Shown: piece by piece, positions 11,900 through 25,541 of the stretch
Layout of the letters: each line of letters begins with the position of its first letter
Numbering within the stretch: the first letter of the stretch is position 1
DNA from: Leucaena leucocephala
Taxonomy: Eukaryota > Streptophyta > Magnoliopsida > Fabales > Fabaceae
DNA length: 64,000 nt
Direction: 5' to 3'
Assembly (NCBI GenBank): GCA_037074615.1
Contig: CM073527.1
Location: 23,684,848 to 23,748,847, forward strand
Notes under the pieces: model-generated
Seen by the model: only the letters and a program-made list of their open reading frames with translations
Database searches by the model: none
Told to the model about the DNA's origin: nothing
Program-made: the position numbers and the translations under genes

Positions 11900-14800
11900 G
11901 AATTCTTAGTGCCCTGACCTCCATTTTACCTTTTCTTTTGTAAATAGGAAGTAGAGAAAATTCGAAGAAAAAAGCGTTTTTCCTTCCTGGGGAAATTTTT
12001 TCCTTTTCTCCCTTCTTTAGGGGGAAATATCTGCCTTTGGAATCATCAATGCTAATGAACATTGGATCGATATGCTGTAGAGTTGAATTAACGATGATGC
12101 CGCAAAAGGTTATCTAAGAGCTGGAATTGGTTTTGAACAATAGAAGTACAGATATTACAATATGCTATATGCCTGCCAGCATGGTCAGGCCATGTGTTGG
12201 GCAGCCAAGTACCGATTTGCTTTGTTTGACAACCCTATTAGAATAATACAAGTGCACGTATTTATATTTGGGTGTATCGATGATTAGTTCAAACGTCACA
12301 TTAATTTAAGTTAGTTAAATAATAATTTTTATTATTTGTAACAAATGTGACGTTTTAAATATTGTAGAAATTCATTTATATATTTTCAGGTGAACGTATT
12401 ATGTATATGTGCTGGACTCCAACTAAATTAATAAAATAAATTAAATTAAATATTCATCTTGTCTTTAATATAAGACATAATTTATAATATATAAATTAAA
12501 TTTTATATTAAAGTTTAAAAGAGTAATATTTTTACGCTGAACTATAGGGACAAAATCTTTATTTTTTTTTTTATTAAATGAGTCTAAGAAAGAACACCAA
12601 AACTTAACTCCAAACCTTCCATGATCTTCCTCATTGACACTGGTCAACGTGATTAGACTCTAACAAGAAACCAGGAAATTGATTCCATAAACAGATGGTC
12701 AATCAATGAATTTGGAACTACATGTAAACTAAACTTCATGAGAAACAAAAATGGAGGTAGGGAAAGAAAACCTAAACTTCATGAGAGCAAAGGAACCGGA
12801 GTAAAAAATACATCTTTCCTGCGAAAATCTGCATCACTCGTCTATCTCCCATGGTTGGCTACTCTAGTTAGCAATATCCTTCTTGATAAATGCTTCAATG
12901 GGCTTCATGATGAAGAGATACGGATCACAGGGAGTTAAAAACAAGAGATTTTCAATCTATCTGTCAATATTCAATATATTATACAGAGAAAACTAGAAAA
13001 GCCCCCAAATCAAAAAACGCTTAAAAGAAAATAAATTATACGGAGAAAATTACTTTAAATTACAAAATATAAAAAATATTCGCTAACAGTTTAAAATTTT
13101 AAAATTATTTTAAATGTTTAAGACATCAAAAGAATTAATTATAAAATAATCATATCTCGCCTCACAAAATTTACGTACCTTCTCCCCCTCTACCTATTTT
13201 CTCTTGAATCAGAGCTTTACATATTTGATTACACACACACACACACAGAGAGACACGCGCATTTTTTTTTAACTAATTTCAAAATGTAAGAATGTCGCTA
13301 ACAGCTTCATAATCTAAGGGGTGAGACTATCATAACATCATTTCTAATTTATAGTTATAGTTAAGCTAAAGAGATTAATGAAAAAGGCTGATGAGGTAGG
13401 TACACGTTGTGCTCGGCAAAGACTAATGAGTTGAAGTTACTTAATTTAGCTTTACCATATCCCAAAAATTAATTTTTTTAAAATTTAAAAATATTTTTAA
13501 ATATTTAATAGCTATTTATTTAATTTTATTGGGTCTAAAATATCACTTTTAAAACTATAATTTTTATAGAAACCAGACAATCATAGTATATTTTCATTAT
13601 TTTGCTCGTACTCACCGACCAACGTATAAACTCCTAGCGCACGCTCGCTCAAAGCCCCTCTTGGTCACTGTCATGAAAACTTCCGAATAGATGTTGTTGA
13701 AATTTCTTGGAGAAAGGTGGCAAATTAAACAAGTCACTTTCATATAACTAATCAAATATAAAATATATATATTTTTTGGTTAGACAGGAGATTAATTAAC
13801 AAGGCATTATATGAGGGTTTTTATGATAAATTTATATTTTATTTTTTTAATTTATCTACTGATATTTAGTATTACTATTAACCAACTAGTTCAACTCACA
13901 AGAATATAAATTAAAAATATTTTTATTTTTTTAAAACCTTTTTATATATTAATGATTGATATTTCTATTATATAATAAAAAAGCATAAAAATAGATTATA
14001 TAATTTAATAACATGTGTATAATATAACAAAATATAAAGTACAGCACTCTAAAGATTTATGCCTTTTTTGTAAAGTAACAAACTTTATTACTGTGAAATG
14101 TTTAGAGGGAAAACCCACTAGTACTCGATTTCAGATTAGACCAATAAAATTTTTAAATAATATTTTTTACATATTTTCTCGTAATATAATACTAATAATA
14201 ATATTTTCACTATTTTTTACAGCAATATTTTGACACGGCTTGACAAAGAGGTACGAGGCCAGACGTGGCAGACGACGCGGGCCTATGTGTCATTTCTCCG
14301 CGTTCAAACCGCGTAATGAATCATTTGGGAGAATAATCTCAATCATCAATCGTATAATAAAATATAAATTGGCAATAAAAATTAATATCCATAATTGGTG
14401 GTATGATTTGTTGAAATCTTATATTGCATATAAATTTTATATTATCATTGATATTAATAATATTAATCACAAAATTAAATTATGTGATTATTTACTAAAG
14501 ATTATGCAAGTAACAATATTCTCTTTATTAAATTCATAACATATATAAGTTTGTTATCATATTAACTAATTGATAGATAATGTTTATCATAAAATATATT
14601 AAATGAAAAATATTAGTGATGATTTGGATAAATAAATTTTATAAAAGTATTTACATAAATTTAAAAAACATGGTTAAAATTATTTACAGACGATTACAAA
14701 AAAATATTCACACAAATTAATTATTAATTTATTATTATTAATCAGGGAAAACTAATTCTTCAATGAACATATACTAGATGTGTGAAATGGTGGAAGCTAT

Positions 14801-15217
14801 GGGTTTATCTAATCCTTTAATAATGTTTATTTTTGTTGTATTATTATATTCTGGCACAAATATATTATTATTATTATTTATAATCATAGAGTCTGAAACG
14901 GAAGAGAAAAATCCAGGGAAAAAAACCGGTAAAGAAATAGAGGGCGCGGGGTAATTACTGATAAGGTTGAAGGGCAAAAGGAGAATAAGGGGAAAAAGTC
15001 AACTTTTTTTTTTTTAATTATATTTCAATGTTGAACGGTGAGTTATGAGTCGATGGCAATGACGGATGAGCTCCTATTAAAACGGCAGTTTCTGTCCGAA
15101 GAGGAATTAAAGGGCTCTGGTTCTTGGGTAGCTCGCTCTCTCTTTCTTTCATCGTTAACCCAGGAGTTCTCTTAAAGAAAGTAAGAGCGATTTTCTCTTT
15201 CAGAGAGGAATCGAACA
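11900..15217. other. AT-rich intergenic spacer and calmodulin promoter region
   Basis: About 3.3 kb without supported coding content. An (AC)n microsatellite lies at 13231-13246. The short open frames at 14015 and 14240 are AT-rich and carry no family signal. A CT-rich leader with CTCTCTCTTTC around 15131-15150 directly precedes the calmodulin start and is probably its 5' UTR. Confidence 0.5.
13231..13246 (+). repeat. (AC)8 microsatellite
   Basis: Sixteen bases of uninterrupted AC dinucleotides, followed by a short GA run. Confidence 0.9.
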
Positions 15218-16831
15218 ATGGCCGATCAGCTCACCGATGAACAGATCGCTGAGTTCAAGGAGGCCTTCAGCTTGTTTGATAAGGATGGCGACGGTAATTC
15301 GTCTCTCTTTTTGTGCTTCGATTTCATCGATTTTCCTAGATCTATGTGTTCTTCTAGATGTGTTTTCCAGCTGTTGCTGCTTATTGTTTAAGAAGATTAA
15401 CATGATTCTTCAGTTGGAAGAGTTATTTGGCGCCCTGTTGATTAGAGCTGGTTTTTGGTGACTTAAATCTGTGCCTGTTTCATATTTGTATAAATCTAGG
15501 AGATATTTCCATTCCGTGATTTTGATATTATTTTCCCCCCTTTTCCCTGTGATTGGTTGACGGGAAAATTCTGTAGATGAGAAGAGGGGACGATTCAATA
15601 TGGCCTTTTATTAGATTTATTATAGGTTTTAATGTTTGATTTTACAGGTATTATAAGTCGTCTCTCTTTGTTTTCAAAATCTTCTTTGCTTGAAGGAATA
15701 TGAGAAAAAATTGAGTAGGTCTTCGAATGTGCAGATTATTCTACTTTAGCTATTTTTTTTTTTTTTACCTTCATCAATTCAGCTAAAATTATTTGAACAA
15801 GCAGGAGAGCAGAGAATGGCTGGGTTACATTTTCTCCCCTTGTTTATTTAGCAACCACGCACGTAGTCTAGTCTGGAATGAGTTACACAGTCTGCTCTAA
15901 AAAGAATATATTATGCTATATCCTGTAGATGTTATATTTTGCTATATTAATATTCATGTTGATCTGTGATCTGGATTCTGTAATACTTGTAAGCTTATGG
16001 GGACTGGTGACAGGAAAACAAACTTTGTCTCCTACTTTTGTCGTTCTGTCTTTGGGCAAATATAAACCAGGAAAGAGAGCGTGTTTTTTATTGGTCCATG
16101 AGAGCGCGTGATTTTGGAATGTAATATGATTGTGGTACTCTTGGTCTGTGATGTTTTCTGAAGCGCGTCCTAATTTCGCATATTTAAATTGAAGGGCATC
16201 ATAATGCTAGACCTAGTAGGGCCTTTCCTTGTTGAAGTGAGAAAGGTCATAGCTTTGGTTATATCCCACATATATACCATGCTCAGCTCTTGCATAGTAA
16301 TTTTTAACTGTTACATGGAGAGACATCACTGATCTTTGTTTAACTTCAGTGCATTTTGTTGACATCCTTGTAAATATTGATAGTTTGTGAGCAACTTTTC
16401 CTGTCTATGATCACAGTGATTTAGAATCTACTGTTGAATGCTCACATAATATTTCAGGTTGCATTACAACCAAGGAGCTTGGAACTGTTATGCGGTCGTT
16501 GGGGCAGAACCCAACTGAAGCAGAGCTTCAAGACATGATTAATGAAGTAGATGCTGATGGCAATGGCACCATTGACTTCCCTGAATTTCTAAACCTTATG
16601 GCCCGGAAGATGAAGGATACTGATTCTGAGGAGGAGCTGAAAGAAGCATTCCGAGTTTTTGACAAGGATCAGAATGGGTTCATTTCTGCTGCTGAGCTCC
16701 GCCATGTGATGACCAACCTTGGAGAGAAGCTTACTGATGAGGAAGTTGAAGAGATGATTCGTGAGGCTGATGTTGATGGTGATGGGCAAATAAACTACGA
16801 CGAATTCGTTAAGGTGATGATGGCCAAGTGA
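15218..16831 (+). CDS. CAM: Calmodulin, 149 aa, two exons
   Basis: Exon 1 is 15218-15293 (MADQLTDEQIAEFKEAFSLF, then DKDGDG) and exon 2 is 16458-16831. The GT-AG intron splits the codon of Gly-26 in the first Ca2+ loop, a conserved intron position of plant calmodulin genes. The product is exactly 149 aa with four EF-hands: DKDGDGCITTKE, DADGNGTIDFPE, DKDQNGFISAAE and DVDGDGQINYDE, all with the loop acidic ligands. It is nearly identical to Arabidopsis CaM2/3/5/7, differing at Glu in EEVEEMI and Asp in NYDEFV. Calmodulin is the soluble Ca2+ sensor of cytosol and nucleus, acting by binding amphipathic helices of target proteins. The gene looks fully intact. A calmodulin-like (CML) protein is unlikely given the length and near identity. 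Confidence 0.97.
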
Positions 16832-17843
16832 TCATTTCATCCTCCTAGAAGCTATGTTGAGATATACATAGTATGGCAAAATTTGTATGCAGTTCTTTTA
16901 TATCCTTGCCATCAGATTCTTCAATTAAAATATGACCAAGTGTACGGGTTTTCAATAATAATATGCCAGAATATGGTTCTCCAATTAAATCATATATCTG
17001 TCATGTTATTACTACAAAGTCATACACTGGACATATTTTAATCGAGGAATTTGATAGCAAGGATATAAGAAATTTAAGTCTCATCCCCTTAATATTTAGT
17101 GCCCTTAGTCCCTTAATATTTAGGGCCCTTAGTCCCCCTCGACCTTTTTTGTTTTCTTTTTTAATGTTTTTCAATTTGATGCTTTTGAATCCAACCTTTA
17201 CAACATATATCTGTAAGATTAGCTGTCGATAATGACATTGCGTCCTTCTAGTTTGCCTATTCATTGTCTTTCATAAGTTTTAATGGTTATTTCACTACAT
17301 TTTACCCTATTCATCATTGTTTTTTTTTTTTAACAAGATGAAACTAGCTGTTTAAGATTATTCAATATTCTAAGTTCGAATGAGCAAATCTTCTGAATTC
17401 TGTTTGCTGCGGTTGAAATTTTGCATATCCGAACTTGTGGAAATTTTTTAGTTTTTTCCTCGGGATCATCGACATTGTGGGGCAATAATATGAAAAGGAG
17501 TTAGCCATGTGCAATATGTTGGAATCATTGTTTGCAATTCTCAATGATTAATATTTTGAGTGATCTTTCAATAACTCCTATTATTGCTACTGCTGCTAAT
17601 GAAGCACGCCTCAGCCAATGTTACAGGTTATTAATATCGATGGACTTGCAGATGTATACTAATTGTTTTTTGGAAGTTATATTAAAGTCCTGGGTAATTT
17701 GAATTGACTTGAATAGAATTGATTATTCACAAATCTTTTTCTTCTAGATTTATTTACCAAACAGAATAATCAATGAATTAGCTGAACCAATTGTTATTGG
17801 TATGGATACTTCTCAAACCTTACCCCTTTAAAGTTGATTCTTA

Positions 17844-18081
17844 GGGCTTGTTTGGCATGAGGAAATGGAGGGGAGGGGAGGGGAGGGGAAATTTTTGTAA
17901 GTTGAATTTTAAAAAAATTGAAAAAATAAGGTTATAAAATTTTAATAAAAAATGTTCAAGATAAAAGATAATAAAAATTAATTAAAAGCTTTTAACCACA
18001 TTTCTTTAACTTTTTTATATTTAATTCAGAAAAAATCTCCCTCTCTTCTTCCCAAATCGCTAGTACCACACAAACCCGGCC
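17844..18081. mobile_element. Tourist/PIF-Harbinger-like MITE
   Basis: The 238-bp element is flanked by TTA on both sides (17841-17843 and 18082-18084). Its left end is GGGCTTGTTTGGC and its right end CAAACCCGGCC, partly inverted copies. A TTA/TAA duplication with GGGC...GTTTGG ends fits Tourist-type MITEs. The inverted repeat is imperfect (about 8 of 12 positions), so the call is moderate. A (GGGGA)n run sits just inside the left end. Confidence 0.5.
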
Positions 18082-18832
18082 TTAAGAGATTGGGGAGCGC
18101 GCGAGGTATTCTTAATTTTGATATCCTTGAAGAAATTTAGACGAGGTAATATATTTTTGAGTAAATATACATACAGGAAAAGAGCCAAGGAAAATCTGGC
18201 ATCAACACTTTAAATTTACATATATTCCCAATCATTATTATTCTTTTTTATTATTATATTCATATAACAATACTATTATAAAACTTGTTTAGTTTATTTA
18301 ACCGGTCGTAGCTGCTAAGAGATATATTATATTTGGCCCTCTGAAACTATCAAGAAACCTTTCATTAGGGAAAATTATCATTAGTCCAATAAATCTGAAC
18401 ATGTTTTTTTATTTTAAAAAGATAAAAATTAAATAAAATATTTCACGTTGGTTTCAGTTTCTTTTTATTTCTCCCTTTCTTAAAGTATACTTCCGATTTA
18501 GCCACTTTGGAGCAACGCAGCAGGTTGCACACTAGGTCCTTGATGTTAAAAGTTTCAATTTGAATTTAATTTAATACAATTAAATTAACATTAATATAAA
18601 ATATAAAAATCCACATTACCTTGTTTTGTTCTTGTCTATTTAGTGTGTTCGCATATTTGCATAAAATAGTATTTAGATGCAAATTCGCGTATCAAATTCT
18701 GCTTCGCCTTACCCACCTTGCTTCTCGGGCCAATGTTCGCAAAGACAATTAAGGGGTATCAAATCCACCTTCACTTTTTCTCAGTCATACAACAAGACTA
18801 CAAATGAAAAGTTCAATTACTCGTCAACTTCA

Positions 18833-20036
18833 TTACAATCTTTTCAAACTTTTCTTTCTGGCATCAATCTTCTTCTTGTCTGCCTGAGCTTTTGGTATAC
18901 CACTTTCCTTCTTTTGTGGCGCATGAGGAGTAGGAGGAACTACGGTTGCAGCAGAAGAGCCATTAACAGCTGTCTCACTTCTTGTCACAGCAGCTGGCTG
19001 TTGTTGACTGCTTCCTCTAATTGCCATAGCTGCTGAGTGGGCTGGAGGGAACTGCGATGGCAATGAAGCACCCAGAGATGCATTTTTCTCATCAGTAGTA
19101 AGGACTGAGGGGTTACTCTGATCAAAATTCAATGCCGTTGTAGATTCTGATATAGCACCGGTTTTAAATTTGGCCTTCGGCTTGGCATGGATCCCTGTGT
19201 AAAGTCTGCATGAAAAAGACAAAGCTACTTGTTCACATGCTTAAGGAGAAAAATATGCAAATCAATATGGCAGGCATCAAACTCGAGTAAAAATTACCAT
19301 GAAGGCCTACAATCAAGATTATTAGTCTATTCTTATATTTAGATGAGCAATATGCTTGTAACTCATAAAGCAGTATAAATAACTACAAAAAATTTGTCCG
19401 AAACTGATGCATATAGCTGTCTGTCTGGCTCGGGCTGAACTAAACAGATGAAGAAAGGCGGTAGCAAACAACAACACCCCCCCCCCCCCCACACACACAC
19501 ACAAAACAAAAAAAAAAACCCGGGAGTTAATAACACCGATAACATTATTGGCTTAACATACCTGGCATGTCTAGCATACTCTTCATAATTTTCAAGCAGC
19601 ATTTTGCCAGCTTGTTCATTTAAAGCTGATTCTGGAAATGGTTCAATCAATAGACACCTTACCACCTGTTAATGATCAAAGTTACAAGTAACACCACACA
19701 TGTCAAACTAACTTCAATATAGCTACGCTCGACCATGCGTGCAAAAAAGAGATTTTGCTTGAACAAACTGAACACTTACAATAAGAACATGACGTAACCC
19801 AAGACTGGGATTCCAATCCTTTTTTAGCGTGTTGACACAAATCTCTCCATTTGTTGCAATATTTGGATGAAACATCTTAGTCAAGAAATAGCCTACAAAA
19901 TTTAGGTTTGACGGCTTCACAAGTTAATAAAATTGCAAAACTCACACTTAGACAGGATTATGAAGCTATGCAGCAGGGCTCTTATAAAAATATATGCCCC
20001 TTGCTCATATCACATGCCTAAGTTCAACTCAGAAAA

Positions 20037-20082
<46 letters not shown>

Positions 20083-20914
20083 AAATTCCTACTATTTAAA
20101 TATACCTTTAGGTGGAGAGTTTGGAAAATCACGAGACAATAACAATTTCATGCGGAAAACTCCATTCTCATATGGAGTCCCAGCTGCAAGAATCATAAAC
20201 AACTCATTTAAATTGAACTACTTACTTAATACTCAAGTATCAACTTAAAATAAAAGGCTACATGCCTGGGCCTTCAATGTCCGTATATATTGTTGAAAAA
20301 TCATCATCGTTCACCACAACTTTGATGCCCTCAGGAGGAGATTCGTCAAGATTTTTCAATTCCTTGACAAGTTGCTTTATTACATTGGGTGGAAGATTTT
20401 CATTAGTAGCCTGCAACCGGGAAAAAACACTTAAGATTCTAAAGACCAAAACTGACAAACATGCCAACTTCATTGAATATGAACTGCAAACACATATCAG
20501 CATCATAATAACTCCAGGCACCAAAATTATTCAGTTTGTGGGGAAGGATATGGTTTCCACCAAAATTTCCTGCATAAAATTTCCTCCAGTTGTACATTCA
20601 TACTGACTTATAAGTGGGCTTGAATTCACAGCTACCACTATTTTCATGGGAAGAGTTCAACAACATATATTCCAACCTATTGCTCAACAAATTCCCAGCC
20701 TGTTTACCAAAAATATACATGTACCCAGTCTAATAGTAGTTCAAACAGTGGATGCCAAGAGATGTCGTGAAGGTCAGACTAGATACACAGGTAACTTTAC
20801 ACCACAAATAACATATGAGCCAGGCTAAACAATGCGAACTAGGGGTACTGCCTCCAACGGGAGTCAAACTACAGAAGAGCAGTTGTGTAGCATAAGAGAA
20901 GAAATACTTACCAT
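18833..20914 (-). CDS. UBC22: Ubiquitin-conjugating enzyme E2, UBC22 type, 271 aa
   Basis: Coding exons: 20912-20914 (ATG only), 20266-20410, 20106-20183, 19780-19892, 19562-19665 and 18833-19205. The 5' leader is spliced: acceptor before 20929, upstream donor at 21784. The UBC fold runs from ATNENLPPNVIKQLVKELKN through FHPNIATNGEICVNTL (catalytic Cys-94) to LLIEPFPESALNEQAGKML and LENYEEYARHARLYTGIHA. The basic tail ends KKKIDARKKSLKRL, as in Arabidopsis UBC22, related to animal UBE2S, which extends Lys11-linked chains with APC/C. Intron 2 starts with GC (AG|GCATGT) rather than GT; the neighbouring GT would break the frame. Introns also hold a (TA)n run and a C/AC tract. Both the length and the open frame argue that the gene is functional. 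Confidence 0.92.
19476..19503 (+). repeat. Poly-C / (AC)n tract in UBC22 intron 5
   Basis: A run of about 14 C followed by about seven AC dinucleotides, then A-rich sequence; homopolymer length is prone to assembly error. Confidence 0.85.
20041..20080 (+). repeat. (TA)20 microsatellite in UBC22 intron 3
   Basis: Forty bases of uninterrupted TA dinucleotides directly downstream (transcript sense) of the exon ending at 20106. Confidence 0.95.
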
Positions 20915-20929
20915 TGGCCTCAGATACAA

Positions 20930-23257
20930 CTGCAATCTATGTTTTTTATGTCATCAAGTAGCAATGAGCCCTTTCCTGAGCAAGTTACTGAATTCTCAAA
21001 ATATTCTGTTCAGGAGTAAAGGAAGCGATCAAACCAAAGCAAAAGCACCTGTAAAATTCTTCTAATTAGGACTAAGTGAAAATATGCAGCTCCAACATGA
21101 AACCGAGGAATTAAGTAGCATACAATATGAATAAACAACAAAATCAACTACTAGAAAAGATATAACAGAGGAAGAGGAGATAAATTAGTTAATGCTAGAC
21201 CAGTAAAAACAAATAAGCTCATTAAGCCCGAAGAAAACCATATAACCATAGAACAATAAGCAAGTAACTCATTTGAAAAACCCAACCAACGCAGAGTCTA
21301 CAAGAACTAGTAAAACGTTTTTCGCTCTGGCAGTACTGACTTTTTGAGTGCCGAATACACACACGTGAAACTCCTGCATTACATTTATTGAGCATACCAG
21401 TGCAATCCATGCTAGCAAGAGAAGAAAAACTGAACATCCAAGTCAGATCAAACGAAACCAATCACCCAGTAAAACCCAATGCGCCGCATAAACCCAAGAA
21501 TCCCAAAATCCCTATTGAACAAGAAAGAAATCATACCCATGTCACATCGGATTGGAGAAGTATCAACATAGTGCACAATATAAACACATTAGGACTCAGA
21601 ATTAGGGAAAAGAGGACGTTGAGCTCCCACAATTCCACACTAAATGTGAAACCCCCACAACCAAATTAAAAGAAAATGGAGAAGCGAATTCACCTAATCA
21701 GACGCCTACCAGGTGCGAAACTAAAGCCAGCGAGAGGCGGAGACGGAGTATATGAAATACAGATGAGAGCGGAAAAAGCGATACCTCCTTGGAATGATTG
21801 ATCAAAGGATATGTTGAGCGTATATAATCGCATGGAAATGAAAACGGAAACGCTAATAATAAAATAATCTGATTGGAAATTTGTTAATTATTCGAGCAAA
21901 AAATTGTTAATTAATCTGATTGTGATTGGAATTGCTTTTCTTTGGGTGACAAAAATTGAAATTGAAATTTTATTTAAATAATTTTGCGTTGGAATGGCGT
22001 GTCGGCTAGCCAAGATTCTTATCCTAGATTAATAGACGTTGGACCCTTCCTGTGGAGGTGCCCCGCGTGTGTGTGTGTGTTTTTTTTTATAAAAATTTTA
22101 AGAAAAAAATTAGGCTCATCCACAATTAAATAATAAAATAAAATTTTCCTTTTTCATAAATAATATTAATATCAAATAAAATGAGTTATCTATTATCCTT
22201 AAACCATATATGCTTTTGTGAGAGTGAGGTGTTTCACCAACTAAAATGTTATTTGTTGATTTTTATTAGGTCAAGGCCGTGTATTTGATTAAAAAGATTA
22301 TTTTTAAATTTAAATTATAGTTTAAGCCTTAAAATATCTAAATACTTATCTTTATGTTAAAATTAATTGTTTACATAAATATTATTTCTCTCATTTAAAA
22401 CTATAATTTTTCAAAAACGATTCCCAACAATTTTTATATGCATTTTGTAGATATTTTAATAAAAAATAACAATTTTATTCTGATAATTTTTTATCATTTT
22501 ACTCTCTCTTCTTAACTCTAGTTACAATAACAACAAAAATATTTTATTTAATTATTATTTATTATAATAACATATATATATTATTTATTATTTTAATATT
22601 AAATAAAAAATATAAATTTAAAATTATACTTTATATAATTATCATTTTATTTTATTATTTTTTTAATAAATTATTTATAAAAAAAATTATTCTGATAAAA
22701 ATTATTTAAATGCTTTATTTTTTTAAAATTATTTTTTATAAAATCTATTTTATAAAATCTATTCTTTAAAATTATTTTATAAATTTTATTTAGAAGCTAA
22801 ACCAATATACCCTTTGTATCGATTCAACTGGACTTCTCCCATAAAATGTGTTACAAGGCTTAATGATACTACCTCTTTTAAATACTTTTTGATGTAATGT
22901 GTGTTTAAGAATATCTCAGTTTTAAATTTAAATTTAAATAAAATTTTAATTTTAATTTTTTTAAAATAAATAACTATATTTATTTAAATTAACTTTTAGA
23001 TTAAGATTATATTTGAATTAGCTTTTAAACAATAGATTATAGAGATAATAGATTCCAGAAAGAATATATTTTGGAGAAAAAATAATTTTAAAAATTGGAG
23101 ATATTTAGATATTTAGTAACATAATCATTTTTTTATAGACAATTTACTAAAAAAGATAAAATTAAGTATGATAATTATATAAGGAATAAATTTTATATTT
23201 AATTTTTTCATTTAAAGTGATTAAAAAATAATATATATACATATGTGTTTGAGAGTG
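20930..23257. other. UBC22 5' leader intron and upstream AT-rich spacer
   Basis: The stretch 20930-21784 is the inferred leader intron of the UBC22 gene; a noncoding exon ends at 21785 (AAGGAG|GTATCG on the minus strand). From about 21.9 kb the DNA is very AT-rich with no coding signal. Short open frames at 20646, 20832 and 21388 lie in the leader intron and were not supported. Confidence 0.45.
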
Positions 23258-23425
23258 TTTCAAAAGTTGACCTGTGGGTAATTATTTCAAACCATAGTTT
23301 ATAGGACTCAATGGTTTGAGATGCAGAAATGATTTTTGAGAAAAATTCATTGTTTGGCTAAAAAATGGGATAACTATGGTTTAAACCTAAAATCCATTTT
23401 TAAACCTATATGCTAAACACATACT

Positions 23426-23821
23426 AAACTATAGTTTAAAACTAAAGTTTTAGATAAGTTGGTCAGAATAGCTTATAGAATAGTAAAAGAGTTTATGACT
23501 TAACAAATTACTATATTACTCATACTTTTTCTTACACTCTATTTCCTTTTTCATTTCTTTTCTTATACCCTATCTCCTATCTCATTTCTTTTCTTACACC
23601 CTATCTCCTATCTTCTCTCCTTTTATCTCATATATCTCTTCATTTAATATTCATACATTTTTCATAATTTATAAATAATAAAAGTATTTCTTTAAATAAT
23701 TTTTCAAACACTCATTTATTTAAAAGTATTTTTTTTTCATAAACTCTTCTTCAAAAGCCATTTTCTAAAAGTTGTCTAAAAATCTTTTTTTAAACAATTT
23801 TCCAAACTCTTATCTAAACGG
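23426..23821 (+). repeat. Dispersed repeat family A, copy 1
   Basis: About 395 bp sharing long stretches with 29524-29907: both run from TTTAAAACTAAAGTTT, through AATTACTATATTAC and repeated TCTTACACYCT / TCTCCT blocks, to TCCAAAC or TCCAAAA near the right end. The same order, spacing and orientation in two places show one transposable family. Ends rich in GTTT/AAAC suggest a MITE. The region just left (23258-23425) may be part of it or a nested insertion. Confidence 0.6.
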
Positions 23822-23987
23822 AGGTTAGTCTGAGTGATAAGTGGCTAAATATCGTTTAAACGAGATATCGAGTTTAAGCCTTGGCATATACAGAAAATTT
23901 TTGTTAGGAGACTCACCCACTATAATCAAGTGCGTGACGCGGGTCAGATCCAGATGTAATCAGAGCAAAGTTTCAGTAAATTAGGTG
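23822..23987 (-). repeat. Dispersed repeat family B, copy 1 (minus orientation)
   Basis: The reverse complement matches 59829-60000 and 60537-60707 in the same order: ACATCTGGATCTGACCC, GTGGGTGAGTCTC, TTCTGTATATGCCAAGGCT, CGATATTTAGCCACTTATCA. Three copies in one window identify a common dispersed element, probably a degenerate retroelement piece. No coding content. Confidence 0.65.
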
Positions 23988-24934
23988 GACAACAAAGAAA
24001 AAATTAATTGATTTATAGAGTAAATTTTTTAATTAAATTAATTATTTATAAAAAATATGTCAACTTAATTCTTTTAAAATATCTTATTTAATCATTTACT
24101 TTAAAACTATTACTATTTAATATATTCCATTAATAGAAATATTTTAAGAAAATAATTATAAATTTTAAAAATAAAATAGACAAATATCTTATCTTTCTAA
24201 TCAAAATAAACTCATTAACTTACCTATGTTCTATCAGAGGGAATATAAGACATCTTAGTAATTATTAGAGACCAGCTTGATAAAAAAGGCTTGATTGCAT
24301 AGCTTGTCAATAAATATTAAATAAATTCAGCCCCGCGTATCTTAATAATCAGAAGATTAAAAATTTTAAAAATATTCAGTGGACAGTACTTATTTTTTGG
24401 GTGAGTGACAGCACCTAATTTTAATTAATCCTAGGACGATACCTTCTGGTGAGGTGAACGTTACAGGGTCGCCTTCTCAAGTAGCAGTTGCGGTGGCAGC
24501 AAGTACCCTGTCACCTCTTCATATAGAAACACAGCTAACTTCTGATTTTTGACAACTATCTGAGATTACTCTTAACCTTTTTTTATGAATTTATGTATAT
24601 GAATCATGTATAACGAGTTCGTCCTCCTTTTAATATCACGAATCCGCGTTTACCTTACAAAAAAAAAAAAAAAATCAACTTTTTGTACAATTTTTACCTA
24701 AATTGATGTTGCTCATTAGACACCTAAACCAATATAATATGTGTTTAGTGTAAATTATAATGTTTTTTAAATTGTTAAAAAATACACGTTTTTTTAAATA
24801 AAACATTGCCTTGTCTTATGTTATATAATACTAAATATTATAATCTTATTTCTCATATACGATTAATATTTTAATCTTATTTATAATATAATTTTACCTA
24901 CAATCTTTAATTTAATATAATTTTTAATACTTGA

Positions 24935-25080
24935 AAAATAAAATTATATATAAAATTATACCAAATTAAAAAAATTATAGATAAAATTATACTAAATTAA
25001 AAAATTTATAAATAAAATTATATCAAATTAAAAATATTATAAATAAAATTACACCATAAATAAAATTATAATATTAAAAT
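24935..25080 (+). repeat. Degenerate AT-rich tandem repeat, period about 32 bp
   Basis: Four to five imperfect units built on ATAAAATTATACCAAATTAA follow one another. Noncoding. Confidence 0.6.
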
Positions 25081-25541
25081 TAGGATATTAAGTATTATAT
25101 AACTCACAATAATGACGTATTTGCCCCACGTGCAACACCAATCATGAAGTCAAAGAGAGGCTTACTTAATGTCGAATGAACCATATTTGGAAGAGTCTGC
25201 TAGTTATAGCCATGTACCGTCTTTGAACGGGGAAAGAACTAAATTGAGAAATCAAGAAGGCCAAAAGAAGCCTGAACACATGGGATTGGCTAAGAGGGAG
25301 GGGGCCTTTTGAACAATGCTGACATTTTCAGAGCTAAAAATGAGATAATTTTACCTCGAACACGGATTTGCATATAATTATATGCAGAATGTAATACATA
25401 TGTTGAGTTTCAGCCTGGTTCCGCTATTGAGGTAGTACATTCCTGATGCTTCATCTAGCTAAATTACTTCTCGTGACAAAACTGCAAGTTGAGAGAGCAC
25501 AAGGCAGGTGTAGGTATGTAGAACCATTTCCCAATCACATC

